Made by a program: the position numbers and the translations under genes | Assembly (NCBI GenBank): GCA_021736475.1 | Contig: JAIPFV010000005.1 | Location: 1-58,255 of the forward strand | DNA length: 58,255 bases | Direction of reading: 5' to 3' | Origin: Spirochaetia bacterium | GTDB lineage: Bacteria; Spirochaetota; Spirochaetia; DSM-16054; Sediminispirochaetaceae | In this document: positions 16,082 to 25,712 of the stretch, one piece after another | Position numbering within the stretch: the stretch's first letter is position 1 | How the letters are laid out: every line of letters begins with the position of its first letter | The notes under the pieces: model-generated | Seen by the model: only the letters and a program-made list of their open reading frames with translations | Told to the model about the DNA's origin: nothing | Database searches by the model: none

Positions 16082-18769
16082 TTAGAACTTCGCCGCTTCG
16101 ATTTTTTTGATACCGTAGTGATATTCACGTTCATTGATTTCAAATTTGACCTCTTCTCCCTCTTTGTGGTTCCATAGTTTCCCACCAAAAGGCGACAGAT
16201 AAGAAATTATATGTTTATCCGGGTTAGATTCCCAGGGACCAAAAAATTCATAGACTTCTTCTTTGTCAGTTTTGTAGTTGTGGAGGGTCACTTTAGTACC
16301 GAAAGATACTTTAGAGGGATCCACATCTTTTTCTTCAAAAATTGTCGCCCGCTCAATTTCTTCTTTCAATTTAGCGGCACTCAAGTTCAGCATTTCCAGC
16401 TTCTCTTTACCGGCTTTATACTCGGCATTCTCTTTTAAGTCACCAAGCTCACGGGCAGCTCCAATTTCTTTGGAGGTTTCCGGCATTTCAACATCGACAA
16501 TCTGCTGAAGTCGCTTGGTTTTTTCATCGTACCGCGGGCGGGTAACCAGCAAGCCTCTTGATACTGTCTCTTTCTCTTCTTCACCATAAAACTTAAAGTC
16601 TGGAAAACGCTCAATTATTTTGTGCTTCAGTGTTTCTCTGAGTTTCGGATCTAACTGATCAACATCATTTAGAAGTGAGAAAAGTCTATTAATGGACTCC
16701 GGATCAGTTTTCATTATAAACTCTTCCAGCTTTCCATCTCCAAACAGAAAACTTTGTATCTGTTTATTAAGCCGTCGGTTCACACTTACATCGCGTTTAT
16801 TATCAATTTCTCTGAAGGTAATATCCAACAGGTGAACCATCCCAATAAGTACCTTTTCGTAGGACAGTCCGTATTTATCTTCCCACACATTCTCAGGAAA
16901 AGTTCTGGCAGCCCATATGAAGGCCTCGCGCTTGTCACGATATTGATCAAGGAGAAGGGTAAATAGTTCCTGAAGATTTTCCTGGTAGCCCTTATTCTCA
17001 AGTTCGTCAATAATATATCTGGACAGATGATAGGGAAACAGCTTTACAAACAATTCGGGCCAATTGGGAGTGTTACGTTTTATTCTTTCAAGAAAATCCC
17101 TTTTCAGCTCGTTGTCATCAAGGTTTTGAAAGATAGTCTCAATTTCACGCTCTTTTACCTGGTTCAAAAGATCTTTAAAACTCAATTCAAGCCCCGGGTT
17201 TAAGAAGGGATACTCTCGAATAATCCGGTTTACAATTAGAAAGCCGGCAAAAACATTTTCATTTACCTGACTGTAGGATTTTAGAAAACCGGTAAAGTAC
17301 TCGAACATCTCAGCAAAATAATCCGACTCGGGATCGCTGTGTTTAAGAAACTCTCTTAATACCTTGAGACGGCCAAAAAAACTTTTCTCCGCCCGAAAAC
17401 GGTTGTAAGTTTTCTCTTCGAAGCTGATAGGGGTATCACGAACAACGTAATGGTCAACTTTCTCCGGTAAATTACCAAAAGAAGAGTTTGTTTTAAGGAT
17501 TTTTCGAGCCTCGGTACTCCAGCTTGTCCATTCATTCGGAGTAAGCACGCTCGGCACCAGTTCAGCCTTAATTTGCTTCATATTTGCGGAATTGTCGTAG
17601 CTTTTTATGATTGTTTTTAAGGCCCAGAGAGGGTCGGACTTAATTTTCTCTTTCAGCTTTTCCTGGGGCCAAACGGCCTTGAGTACCCAAATGTGATCTT
17701 TAGATAGACTTCCTAGGGCATTTACCGCCATCTGCAGACTCATTTTGTGGCCGCGTTTACGGGTAAAATCAATGACAATTGAATTTTCTTTTATAGAACG
17801 GATACGCCCAATACCCCATGTTCGGTGAAACACAAAGTTTCCAGCATCAAAGGAAATATGCTTTTCAAAATCTTCAATAGCTTCGTGCACATTACGCCAG
17901 GACTGGTTAAGATTGGAGAGTTTAATGTACTCCTCAAGGTGACTGTGATCGGCATGTTTCTGCCTGTAACAGTGGGTTATCTCCGCCCGGGCCCATTGGC
18001 TCTTTGGATCGTAGATAAGTATCCGCTTGAGAATTTCAATCGCTTTTTCCCAATTTTCAGTCTCTTTATAGTGGGCATACAGCTCTTCGAGCAGCTGTGC
18101 TGCGCGCTCCGAGTTAATTGCGCGCTCCACTTTCCGTTCAATATGAAAAAAGAGGTCTGTCTCTTCGGGAATGTACTCTATTAGCTTATGCCAAATCTCT
18201 TTGATGTTGGAAAATAAACGCTTGCTTATGTATCGATGGACAGCCTTCTTATAATACTCAACAGCATCCTCAATCTCCCCATCAGCTTCCTTTTTCTCCG
18301 CCAGCTGCTTTACTATATCCGCTTCATCAAAATCAACTTTGATTAACCGTTCCCAAACCTTAAATTTTTCTTCGATTTCGTTCTCGTTTTCATAACAATC
18401 GGCCAGAGTTCTAAGGGCGAACTTGTTTTCTCCAAACTCGAGGATACGATTACAAAGGTATTCAACCACTTTCCATTTGTGGTTATCAGTAAAAATACTG
18501 ATAACCTGAACCAGGTTGGAATCATCGATTAGCTGACGCCTTAAAGCGATAATACCAGATATGTATAATGCTATGATACTATTTCGGGTATGCTGAAGGT
18601 GTTCGTCGCAAAGTTCTTTAATCTCTTCCAGCTTTTCTTCGGAATCATTGGCATCTAATATTTCATCCAGCTCTTTAAAATTCTGAATGGTATAGCTGTT
18701 TAGAGTAGCGCGGGTCCATTTTTCTTCATTCAGCAGCTCTCTTATTCGATCAATTGTGGTGTCACCCAT
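16082..18769 (-). CDS. greA: Transcription elongation factor GreA with giant N-terminal extension
   Basis: The last ~160 residues are GreA, which enters the RNA polymerase secondary channel to stimulate cleavage of backtracked RNA. The coiled-coil tip has the acidic motif GDLKENAEY at about 776-784, with both key acidic residues, and the C-terminal FKBP-like globule is complete. The first ~730 residues are helical and TPR-like, with a beta segment near 310-365 (HRTWGIGRI onwards) that resembles the CarD/Tudor-type beta fold found in polymerase-binding factors. A GreA of about 900 residues is a known spirochaete feature (Borrelia and Treponema). Start: ATG 18769 with GGAG upstream is preferred over the GTG at 18781. 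It is co-transcribed with the TPR gene 16 bp upstream and the VWA gene downstream. Confidence 0.93.
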   Translation of the reverse strand: MGDTTIDRIRELLNEEKWTRATLNSYTIQNFKELDEILDANDSEEKLEEIKELCDEHLQHTRNSIIALYISGIIALRRQLIDDSNLVQVISIFTDNHKWKVVEYLCNRILEFGENKFALRTLADCYENENEIEEKFKVWERLIKVDFDEADIVKQLAEKKEADGEIEDAVEYYKKAVHRYISKRLFSNIKEIWHKLIEYIPEETDLFFHIERKVERAINSERAAQLLEELYAHYKETENWEKAIEILKRILIYDPKSQWARAEITHCYRQKHADHSHLEEYIKLSNLNQSWRNVHEAIEDFEKHISFDAGNFVFHRTWGIGRIRSIKENSIVIDFTRKRGHKMSLQMAVNALGSLSKDHIWVLKAVWPQEKLKEKIKSDPLWALKTIIKSYDNSANMKQIKAELVPSVLTPNEWTSWSTEARKILKTNSSFGNLPEKVDHYVVRDTPISFEEKTYNRFRAEKSFFGRLKVLREFLKHSDPESDYFAEMFEYFTGFLKSYSQVNENVFAGFLIVNRIIREYPFLNPGLELSFKDLLNQVKEREIETIFQNLDDNELKRDFLERIKRNTPNWPELFVKLFPYHLSRYIIDELENKGYQENLQELFTLLLDQYRDKREAFIWAARTFPENVWEDKYGLSYEKVLIGMVHLLDITFREIDNKRDVSVNRRLNKQIQSFLFGDGKLEEFIMKTDPESINRLFSLLNDVDQLDPKLRETLKHKIIERFPDFKFYGEEEKETVSRGLLVTRPRYDEKTKRLQQIVDVEMPETSKEIGAARELGDLKENAEYKAGKEKLEMLNLSAAKLKEEIERATIFEEKDVDPSKVSFGTKVTLHNYKTDKEEVYEFFGPWESNPDKHIISYLSPFGGKLWNHKEGEEVKFEINEREYHYGIKKIEAAKF

Positions 18770-18785
18770 TTTTTTCTCCACTCAA

Positions 18786-19757
18786 TTAGTTAATGTACTG
18801 TGTGTAAATGTGTTCGTCGATCATCTTTATCTTGTGTAATACCTCTTCAACCCACTCACGGTTCTCATGGGCATTTACATAATGATCTATAAGCCAGAAA
18901 TAACGGTTCAGCAGCCGGGGAACCAGAGAGTCATGTTCAGCATTGTTCCCCTCTTCCTGAATTCGCTTTTCCAACGAGTAAATCGATTGTTTAAGTTTAC
19001 CGTACTCAAGAGGTCGCAATTCCCTCTTTACATTGAGTACACCTAACAGAACCCCGTATACAGGGATCCACTCGTTTAACACTGTTTCAGCATACCCCAT
19101 ATTACGTACTCTTGCAATAAGGCGGGTAATTAAACCGGATTCAAGAAATGCAAGTTCAATTTTTTGGGGATTCATAAAGAAAGCCTCACGAAAAAAGGCT
19201 TTGGCCGCCTTGGTTTCGTCGACTAGAGCATAACAGTCGGCTATCTCAGCCAGCACTTCGGCATCATCTTTTCGTTTTCGTCCTGCACTCTCCAGATACT
19301 CTAAAGCCTTCTCAAAATCGCCGGATAGTTTATAACAACGCCCAATATTCAGCAGAAGTCCGGCCTCCGGCTCTTCATTCGCCCGTACCACCCGTTTAAA
19401 ACTCACAAGAGCGGTACCGAAAACCCACTTGCGCAGTACGAAAAGCTCACGCTCTATAGGAGCTTCCATCCGTGGCAGAAAATCTTGAAAGGAATGCCAC
19501 TGTCGAAGAAGAAATTCACCCCGTTCACAATCATCGTGAATCTCGTTCAGGCGGGGTATGCGCTCCTTCCAGAATTTACAGCATTTGAGTGTGGATAGTA
19601 CTTCATCATGCTCAAAATCTATCTCTAATGCAGACTCAAGCCGCTCTTCCGCCTCGGTGAACCGTCCTTCCCGAATTTGGAGCTGAACATCCTGTAAAAT
19701 TTCTTCAATATGTGGTGGTTGTGAAGTAGTCTCATCCATATTTGCTGCTAAATGCAC
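18786..19757 (-). CDS. TPR-containing cytoplasmic protein upstream of greA
   Basis: A 323-residue helical protein without signal peptide or membrane segment. TPR-like pairs can be read at about 30-60 (GRFTEAEERLESALEID), 125-160 (LLLNIGRCYKLSGDFEKALEYLESA) and 165-195 (VLAEIADCYALVDETKAAKAFF). The C-terminal third is helical without a recognised domain. It is the first gene after the promoter at 19831-19858, and the greA start lies 16 bp past its stop, so a role alongside the extended GreA is likely but not shown. GTG 19757 has GAGGGG close upstream; ATG 19739 is possible. Confidence 0.78.
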   Translation of the reverse strand: MHLAANMDETTSQPPHIEEILQDVQLQIREGRFTEAEERLESALEIDFEHDEVLSTLKCCKFWKERIPRLNEIHDDCERGEFLLRQWHSFQDFLPRMEAPIERELFVLRKWVFGTALVSFKRVVRANEEPEAGLLLNIGRCYKLSGDFEKALEYLESAGRKRKDDAEVLAEIADCYALVDETKAAKAFFREAFFMNPQKIELAFLESGLITRLIARVRNMGYAETVLNEWIPVYGVLLGVLNVKRELRPLEYGKLKQSIYSLEKRIQEEGNNAEHDSLVPRLLNRYFWLIDHYVNAHENREWVEEVLHKIKMIDEHIYTQYIN

Positions 19758-19830
19758 TTGCCCCTCAATATATTACCTGTCGCGGGAGAGCCCTAATAGA
19801 AGAATGTCACTCTAGTAAATGCTCTTTTTC

Positions 19831-19858
19831 ATTATATCATGGTATTAACAATAGTCAA
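19831..19858 (-). promoter_or_regulatory. Sigma-70 promoter of the TPR-greA-VWA operon
   Basis: On the minus strand, TTGACT (19858-19853), a 16-base spacer and TATAAT (19836-19831) form a near-consensus promoter. Transcription would start near 19824, about 65 bases before the start of the TPR gene. The -10 is perfect and the -35 differs at one base. It lies in the divergent gap between this operon and rpe. Confidence 0.8.
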
Positions 19859-19928
19859 TTAGATCCAAAGACACTCATATAACACTCAGATGATTGCCAT
19901 ATGCGTAGGAATTTGGTACATAATATAT

Positions 19929-20591
19929 ATGATACAGAATAAAAACTATTTGTACGCGCCTTCAATTTTATCGGCAGATTTCAGTAATATCAACGCGGCT
20001 ATCAATCGCATCCAGGCTGCCGATGCTGACTGGATTCATTTGGATGTAATGGATGGACATTTTGTGCCCAATATCACTTTTGGCCCCAAACTGGTGAAAG
20101 ATGTTCGTTCCCATACCAAAAAGCCATTAGATGTACACCTCATGATATCTGAACCTGAAAAATATGTAGAGGAGTTCGTCAATGCCGGTGCTGACTATCT
20201 TACCTTTCATTTGGAAGCCGCGGTCCACGCCCATCGGATAGTAGAACGTATACATGCAGCCGGGGCAAAAGCCGGTTTATCAATCGTACCATCAACACCT
20301 GTTACTCAATTAGATTCGATGTTACCATATATCGATCTGATACTGATAATGACGGTAAATCCCGGCTTTGGCGGTCAGGCTTTAATACCCGAATGTCTAG
20401 ATAAAGTAAGCTACCTTAAACAGCAGGCTAAGGAGAAGGGCTATTCTTACCTGGTAGCAGTCGACGGGGGGGTGAACCGGAGCACCGTCGCACAGGTACG
20501 GAACGCCGGTACGGATGTCCTGATTAGCGGGAGCGCTTTCTTCAAAGCTGAAGACCCTGCAGATGAAGTTAGGGTAATGCGCGGTAAATAA
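19929..20591 (+). CDS. rpe: Ribulose-phosphate 3-epimerase
   Basis: Interconverts D-ribulose 5-phosphate and D-xylulose 5-phosphate in the pentose phosphate pathway. The 220-residue TIM barrel shows the family signatures APSILSADF, the metal ligands His37 and Asp39 in IHLDVMDGHFVPN, His70 in DVHLM, the MTVNPGFGGQ loop and the Asp of AVDGGVN. ATG 19929 is chosen because the protein then begins where family members do; a frame from 19890 adds 13 hydrophobic residues with no counterpart. The gene runs divergently from the greA operon. I see no strong promoter or ribosome site before it. Confidence 0.95.
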   Translation: MIQNKNYLYAPSILSADFSNINAAINRIQAADADWIHLDVMDGHFVPNITFGPKLVKDVRSHTKKPLDVHLMISEPEKYVEEFVNAGADYLTFHLEAAVHAHRIVERIHAAGAKAGLSIVPSTPVTQLDSMLPYIDLILIMTVNPGFGGQALIPECLDKVSYLKQQAKEKGYSYLVAVDGGVNRSTVAQVRNAGTDVLISGSAFFKAEDPADEVRVMRGK

Positions 20592-20667
20592 CAGAACTGC
20601 TTAATAAATAAATGCTTTATCTGAAGTTGCGACAGGTCGAGAATTAAGATGGGGAAAAGGTTTTAAA

Positions 20668-21648
20668 ATGAAAAAAATTATTGTAATGCTATTGCTAGTA
20701 ACACTTATTACTCCGTTCAGCGTATACAGCCAGGAAAAAGAGGTCCCTGAGGCAATTAAATCCGGGATGCAGGCCTTCAGTCAGGGGGAGTACGAACAAG
20801 CGTTGCTTCATTTTCGCGACATTATTCTCGATTCAACTCAAACAGGGTATCACGGAGAGGCATATTACTGGATAGCTCGCAGTCATCTTGCCCAGGAGCG
20901 AATTGACAAGGCCGCCCAGAATATCGACTATTTTATTGCAAACTATTCGAACCATAATAGATACCCCGATGCACAGTATCAGAAAGGACGGATTCTATTT
21001 CTTCAGAAAGAGCATGAGAAGGCGATACGGCAATTGTACGAGTATATTGAGACCTATCCTTCCCATGACTATAATTCGAACGCTCTGTTCTGGATTGGCG
21101 AGTCATTTTATGCCCTAGGCCACTTTGACAAAGCTGAAAAAGTGTATACTGCCTTGGTACGCGACTATCCGCGCAGCTATAAGCTTGAGGCGGCCAGATA
21201 TCGAAAATCACTCATTGAACTCAAGCAGCGTGAGCAGAAGCTGCTGAAGCTTCTAAAAATCAGCCATGAAGAATACCTTAAAGCGCTGGAAGATTTCCAG
21301 CAACGGGAAAGATTTTACGAGCAAGCAATTAGCAGCTACCAGCGGAAACTATCGGCAGCTGCATCCGAGCAGGACAACGAAAGGATCAAACAGCTAAATG
21401 CAGAGTTAAGTGCAAAACAAGCGGAAATCCAACGGCTGCAACAAAAGCTGGAGACCCAGGAAAGAAGCATAGCTGAATTGAAAACAAGCCTGGAATCGGG
21501 CGAGGGCAGCACCGAAACAACCGTTGTGTCCACTGGTACCGCTGAACAAGATGAGGTCCAGCAGCTGCTTGAATTAAAAAACGAAGCTGTCAATCTTAAG
21601 CTGTTCTTTGTTGAATGGCTGCAGCAAAATCGGGAGAGTAACTCATGA
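20668..21648 (+). CDS. Secreted TPR protein with coiled coil
   Basis: Signal peptide (MKKIIVMLLLVTLITPFSVYSQ, cleavage likely after YSQ or YS), then TPR repeats of the BamD/CpoB type at about residues 25-170, each with an aromatic/Gly pattern such as HGEAYYWIARSHLAQERIDKAAQ, ALFWIGESFYALGHFDKAEKVY. A long coiled coil follows (about 175-275, Glu/Gln/Lys-rich). It resembles CpoB/YbgF proteins, which place TPR and coiled coil in the opposite order, so the name is not transferred. The periplasm is the likely site. It overlaps the next gene by 4 bp, and the AAAAGG before ATG 20668 supports the start. Confidence 0.8.
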   Translation: MKKIIVMLLLVTLITPFSVYSQEKEVPEAIKSGMQAFSQGEYEQALLHFRDIILDSTQTGYHGEAYYWIARSHLAQERIDKAAQNIDYFIANYSNHNRYPDAQYQKGRILFLQKEHEKAIRQLYEYIETYPSHDYNSNALFWIGESFYALGHFDKAEKVYTALVRDYPRSYKLEAARYRKSLIELKQREQKLLKLLKISHEEYLKALEDFQQRERFYEQAISSYQRKLSAAASEQDNERIKQLNAELSAKQAEIQRLQQKLETQERSIAELKTSLESGEGSTETTVVSTGTAEQDEVQQLLELKNEAVNLKLFFVEWLQQNRESNS

Positions 21649-22739
21649 AGCGCCGAATAGTTGTATTTACTGCTCTTTTCATTCTCTTACCGGCACTAGT
21701 AAGCGGACTTACCTTGGAGCAGGGTCGTATAAAACTTATTCTCCACGAAAATAACGGTCGTTTTTCGATTTATTATCTTAAGGATATTGAAAAAGAGGAG
21801 TATGTATCACTTCTTTTTGAACGGGATCCTCGAACCAGTTCTACCGGAATCCTTCAAAATAATCGAGTACATACCCTTGGATCTTCTAATGCCTTTTCCC
21901 AAAAAGTAAGGAAAACCTCCGAGGGAGCCCAATTTATCTGGAGCTCGTCGAAACTTGAAATTCAGCAAACCTTTAGTTTCGTAAAATCAAGCCCCAATAG
22001 CCTAGTTGACGGGATTAGAATCGATACAGCTGTGGCCAACAACTCCGAGAGTACTCAATCAGTAGGAATACATCATTTGTTCGACACCTACCTTGGAGAA
22101 AAACAGGACGCTCATTTTATTACCTCCGATGATCAGCAGCTCGAGGGGGAAACCGGTTTTTCCCTGCAGCCGCCCAGTTACTGGGTATCCCCGGTAAGTT
22201 CTAAAACTGAAGAGAAATCAGGCAGCTTTGAAGGTTTTGTATCGATGCTTAAGGGCAGTGGAATCACGTTGCCCGACAAAGTTGTGTTTTCCAATTGGAA
22301 ACGGCTGAGTGAAAACTTGTGGAACCTGCAGATACAGGGGAACAGGAACTTTAACCTACTGCCGTATTCAATCAATGATTCGGCGGTCTGTCAGTTTTAC
22401 GATCCGATAAAACTGAAACCCGGCGGTACCCGCACTATTACGGCGGTAGTCGGTGCTTTTACCGGCAGTCCTCTTCGCGTAGGCAGTACAGTTACCACCC
22501 AGTCGGAAGAAGAGAGCCAGGCAAGTCTTGATAGACTCATCAGCAGAACCAGAGAAGGTGACAGCCAGGCGGTGAAGGAGATGGTCAGAGAAGACCTCGT
22601 TGCTGTCAATGATATTATTTCACAGATCAATAGTCTGCTGTCGTTCCCCGAAGATATAAGCGAAGAAAAAATAGCTGTTATTGAAAGGGCCCTTAAGAAT
22701 TTAAGAGAAAAGCAGAAACAATATAAAAACAGCGAATAG
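21645..22739 (+). CDS. Secreted beta-rich protein of unknown function
   Basis: I do not recognise a named family. The 364-residue protein has a signal peptide (RRIVVFTALFILLPALVSG), then about 280 residues rich in alternating strands that read like a beta-sandwich or carbohydrate-binding fold (ESTQSVGIHHLFDTYLG, NLWNLQIQGNRNFN, GTRTITAVVGAFTG), then a helical C-terminal end from residue ~290 (SLDRLISRTREGDSQAVKEM). ATGA overlap with the secreted TPR gene upstream and a membrane TPR gene downstream suggest that the three proteins act together at the envelope. No catalytic motif can be claimed. Confidence 0.7.
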   Translation: MKRRIVVFTALFILLPALVSGLTLEQGRIKLILHENNGRFSIYYLKDIEKEEYVSLLFERDPRTSSTGILQNNRVHTLGSSNAFSQKVRKTSEGAQFIWSSSKLEIQQTFSFVKSSPNSLVDGIRIDTAVANNSESTQSVGIHHLFDTYLGEKQDAHFITSDDQQLEGETGFSLQPPSYWVSPVSSKTEEKSGSFEGFVSMLKGSGITLPDKVVFSNWKRLSENLWNLQIQGNRNFNLLPYSINDSAVCQFYDPIKLKPGGTRTITAVVGAFTGSPLRVGSTVTTQSEEESQASLDRLISRTREGDSQAVKEMVREDLVAVNDIISQINSLLSFPEDISEEKIAVIERALKNLREKQKQYKNSE

Positions 22740-22762
22740 GCGCTGACACCGGAGTACCGTGG

Positions 22763-23863
22763 ATGGGAGGGAATGATCTTAAAAAGGCGCATAAACTTTA
22801 TCGCCAAGGCAAATATACTCAGATACTCCAGCTTTTGGAATCCCAAATATTCAGATATCGACAGAGCTTTCAGTTCTACTACATGCTGGGTATGTCCTGT
22901 CTTTACACTGGAGATTTCAGTGGTGCCGAGTCTTACCTCCACCGGGCATTAAGCCTAAAACCAGGCCATATAAATGCACTGCTTGGTATCGCAGCAGTCC
23001 ATCTTAAGCAACAAAAAACATCCGAAGCTCTCAAAGACTGGTTTGAAGTAATTGATCAGGAACCGAAGAACCGTTATGCAAATCGCGGTCTGGCTGTGGT
23101 CCGTCAGCACGCCGATCCGGATGACCTGATTGCGTTTACCGACAGCAACAAGCTGTACAAACTGCTTCCGAAAGAAAAACAGATCAGTAAAATTACTGTT
23201 TTTTCAGTTGTGCTGGTACTTATACTAGCTGCTGCTCTGTTTTTTTATCCCAGGTACAGCAGCTATATACAAGACATATTCGCTCCAGAGGTCGAAAGGC
23301 CGGAAATCGCGGCTTTAGACTTATCAATCAACAGATATAAAGCCGAAGGATCCTCGGCTGCCGCAGATTCCGCAGAACTGAACCTGAGCCAGGAAGAGCT
23401 GAAAGCGAGCTATGAGGAAGTAGTGCGTTATTTTAATCGCTATGAGGATAACCTAGCCCAGCGTGAAATCAACCGCCTCCTTTTATCAAACGCCTCAACA
23501 GAACTGAAAAACAAGGTGAGTACTCTGGCAACCTATACCCGGACACCCAGTTTTGACAGTCTGGAACATAACTTCACATATAAGGAAGTACAAAAGCACC
23601 CGGCCTTCTACCAGGATTGTTATGTAATATGGAAGGGAAGGGTGAGCAACCTGGTCATCGGTGAAAGTTCTATAAACTTTGATTTGTTGGTCGGATATGA
23701 AACCGAACAGGTGCTTGAGGGGATTGTACCGGTACAGCTCAACTTTGGCGCACACATCGATCCGGCCTTCCCAATAGAGGTCTTAGGTCGAATTGAACCG
23801 GAGGGAAATCAAATCTACTTAGAAGCTAAGTCAATTCATCAATTTATTCCGGAAGAGGAGTAG
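22763..23863 (+). CDS. TPR protein with one membrane helix
   Basis: N-terminal cytoplasmic TPR repeats (about residues 5-125: KKAHKLYRQGKYTQILQLLE, FYYMLGMSCLYTGDFSGAESYL, ALLGIAAVHLKQQKTSEALK), one membrane helix near 149-168 (VFSVVLVLILAAALFFYP), then a ~200-residue outer region that starts helical and ends in a beta-rich domain of about 90 residues. There is no signal peptide, so it is a type II membrane protein with TPRs inside. ATG 22763 has GGAG eight bases upstream. dtd starts 3 bp after the stop. Function unknown. Confidence 0.78.
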   Translation: MGGNDLKKAHKLYRQGKYTQILQLLESQIFRYRQSFQFYYMLGMSCLYTGDFSGAESYLHRALSLKPGHINALLGIAAVHLKQQKTSEALKDWFEVIDQEPKNRYANRGLAVVRQHADPDDLIAFTDSNKLYKLLPKEKQISKITVFSVVLVLILAAALFFYPRYSSYIQDIFAPEVERPEIAALDLSINRYKAEGSSAAADSAELNLSQEELKASYEEVVRYFNRYEDNLAQREINRLLLSNASTELKNKVSTLATYTRTPSFDSLEHNFTYKEVQKHPAFYQDCYVIWKGRVSNLVIGESSINFDLLVGYETEQVLEGIVPVQLNFGAHIDPAFPIEVLGRIEPEGNQIYLEAKSIHQFIPEEE

Positions 23864-23866
23864 TTT

Positions 23867-24316
23867 ATGCGTGCAGTCGTCCAGCGCGTCCACACTTGTT
23901 CAGTGAGTGTAGAAAAGAAGATAGTCGGAAGTATTGAAAAAGGTTTGTTGGTGTATCTTGGTGTGGAAAAAGAGGATACTGAAGAGGACCTGCGTTATCT
24001 GGCGGATAAAACCTTTGGTCTGCGAATTTTTTCGGACAGTGCTGGTAAAATGAATCTTTCGGTCAAGGACATCAATGGCCAAATACTGGTGGTATCCCAG
24101 TTTACTCTCTGTGCCGATACTCGAAAGGGCAAACGCCCCTCTTACAATTCCGCAGCTTCACCTCATATGGGTGAGCAGTTCTACAATCTATTTGTAGATG
24201 CACTCCGGGAAAGGGGTGTAAAAGTAGAGACCGGGGTTTTTGGAGGAAAAATGAGTGTAAAATACACCAACGATGGTCCTGTTACTATTCTGCTTGACTC
24301 ACAGAAATTATTCTAA
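23867..24316 (+). CDS. dtd: D-aminoacyl-tRNA deacylase
   Basis: Removes D-amino acids (and glycine) mischarged on tRNA. The 149 residues match the family. The SQFTL motif (here [17 protein letters not shown]) and the active-site GP motif in [12 protein letters not shown] are both intact, and the N-terminal MRAVVQRV start is typical. It closes the rpe-to-dtd group; the gap of 194 bases to recA holds a promoter. Confidence 0.96.
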   Translation: MRAVVQRVHTCSVSVEKKIVGSIEKGLLVYLGVEKEDTEEDLRYLADKTFGLRIFSDSAGKMNLSVKDINGQILVVSQFTLCADTRKGKRPSYNSAASPHMGEQFYNLFVDALRERGVKVETGVFGGKMSVKYTNDGPVTILLDSQKLF

Positions 24317-24389
24317 TTTTTCCCTGCAACCAAAATCGAAGGCCGTCTCAGTTCTTCTTGAAATCTCACACATGAAATTCGATTGCTTC

Positions 24390-24417
24390 TTGACCTGCCG
24401 TTCGTATAGCCTATAAG
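24390..24417 (+). promoter_or_regulatory. Candidate sigma-70 promoter for recA
   Basis: TTGACC (24390-24395), a 16-base spacer and TATAAG (24412-24417) lie about 95 bases before the recA start. Both hexamers differ from consensus by one base. I looked for LexA-type palindromes of the E. coli, Bacillus and Leptospira kinds in 24317-24510 and did not find one. Confidence 0.6.
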
Positions 24418-24500
24418 ATGGAAAAAGATTTTAACTACAAATCTGAAGCATACACGCGAATGCGGCTGTTCTAGTGTAGTAGAAAGACGCCTGTGTTCGT

Positions 24501-24506
24501 AGGAGG
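24501..24506 (+). promoter_or_regulatory. recA ribosome-binding site
   Basis: A full AGGAGG sits four bases before ATG 24511 and decides the recA start; a GTG further upstream at 24493 would place this site inside the coding region. Confidence 0.85.
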
Positions 24507-24510
24507 AAAT

Positions 24511-25707
24511 ATGGCTAAAAAGAATTCAAATATTACTCATGAGACTCCCGGCAACTTAGATGAAAAGAATAAAGCCCTTGATGCTGCCCGACTTCAGATC
24601 GAAAAACAGTTCGGGAAGGGTTCGCTGATGAAATTGGGCGGTGACGGCCGGGATACCAGTATTCGCGTGGTGCCCTCAGGTTCAATTTTATTAGATGCAG
24701 CACTTGGAGTAGGGGGTTACCCCCGCGGCCGGGTAATTGAAATCTACGGCCCGGAATCTTCCGGAAAAACCACCTTGGCTCTGCATGCTATTGCCGAAGC
24801 TCAAAAAACCGGGGGAATTGCCGCTTTTATAGATGCGGAGCATGCCTTAGATCCGGTATATGCCCGTAATCTAGGGGTTAATACTGATGAGTTGTGGGTT
24901 TCTCAGCCCGACACAGGTGAACAAGCCTTGGAAATAGCCGAGTCACTGGTACGTTCGGGAGCAGTAGATATAATAGTGGTCGATTCAGTAGCTGCCTTAA
25001 CTCCTCAAGCCGAAATCGAGGGAGAGATGGGCGACTCACACATGGGACTACAGGCTCGCCTCATGAGCCAGGCCCTCCGTAAACTTACCGGTACCATTTC
25101 CAAATCCGGAACAAGCCTGGTATTTATTAACCAGATACGGATGAAAATCGGAGTTATGTTCGGAAACCCCGAAACTACTACCGGTGGACGGGCGCTCAAA
25201 TTCTACTCTTCAGTGAGGATAGAGGTCAGGAGAATTGAGACTATCTCAAAGGGCGCCGATGAGGCTATTGGTAACCGCGTTCGGGTGAAGGTAGTGAAAA
25301 ATAAAGTAGCCCCGCCTTTTAAAAAGGTCGAGCTTGAAATTATTTTCGGGAAAGGAGTCAGCGCAACGGCAAGCCTGCTGGACGCTGCTCTTAGGTTTGA
25401 ACTTATCTCAAAGAGCGGAAGCTGGTACTCTTTCGGAGAAGAGCGGATTGGCCAGGGGCGTGAAAATGCGAAGGACTTTTTAGATAACAACCCTGATATT
25501 GCCAAGGACATCGACTTAAAAGTGCGGAAACTTTTGTTTCCTGAGCGTTATAAAGAAGAAGAGGGCAGCAGCCCGGAAAAATCCTCGGGTAAGTCAAAAT
25601 CCAGCACTCAGACTGACTCCGCCGCACAGTCAAAAGCGAATCCCGCACAACCGGCACAACCGGAGAGCGCTGCCGAAAAACCTTCTCCAGATAAGGAACT
25701 CTTTTAG
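24511..25707 (+). CDS. recA: Recombinase RecA
   Basis: Forms filaments on single-stranded DNA and drives strand exchange, and in many bacteria it triggers LexA cleavage. Walker [10 protein letters not shown] is at residues 80-88, the [14 protein letters not shown] segment and the [21 protein letters not shown] loop L2 region are intact, and the C-terminal domain is present. The last ~45 residues form a Ser/Pro/Gln/Ala/Lys-rich tail (residues about 352-398) that is longer than in E. coli and low in complexity. The start is fixed by AGGAGG. scpA begins 5 bp downstream. Confidence 0.98.
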   Translation: MAKKNSNITHETPGNLDEKNKALDAARLQIEKQFGKGSLMKLGGDGRDTSIRVVPSGSILLDAALGVGGYPRGRVIEIYGPESSGKTTLALHAIAEAQKTGGIAAFIDAEHALDPVYARNLGVNTDELWVSQPDTGEQALEIAESLVRSGAVDIIVVDSVAALTPQAEIEGEMGDSHMGLQARLMSQALRKLTGTISKSGTSLVFINQIRMKIGVMFGNPETTTGGRALKFYSSVRIEVRRIETISKGADEAIGNRVRVKVVKNKVAPPFKKVELEIIFGKGVSATASLLDAALRFELISKSGSWYSFGEERIGQGRENAKDFLDNNPDIAKDIDLKVRKLLFPERYKEEEGSSPEKSSGKSKSSTQTDSAAQSKANPAQPAQPESAAEKPSPDKELF

Positions 25708-25712
25708 AGGTA

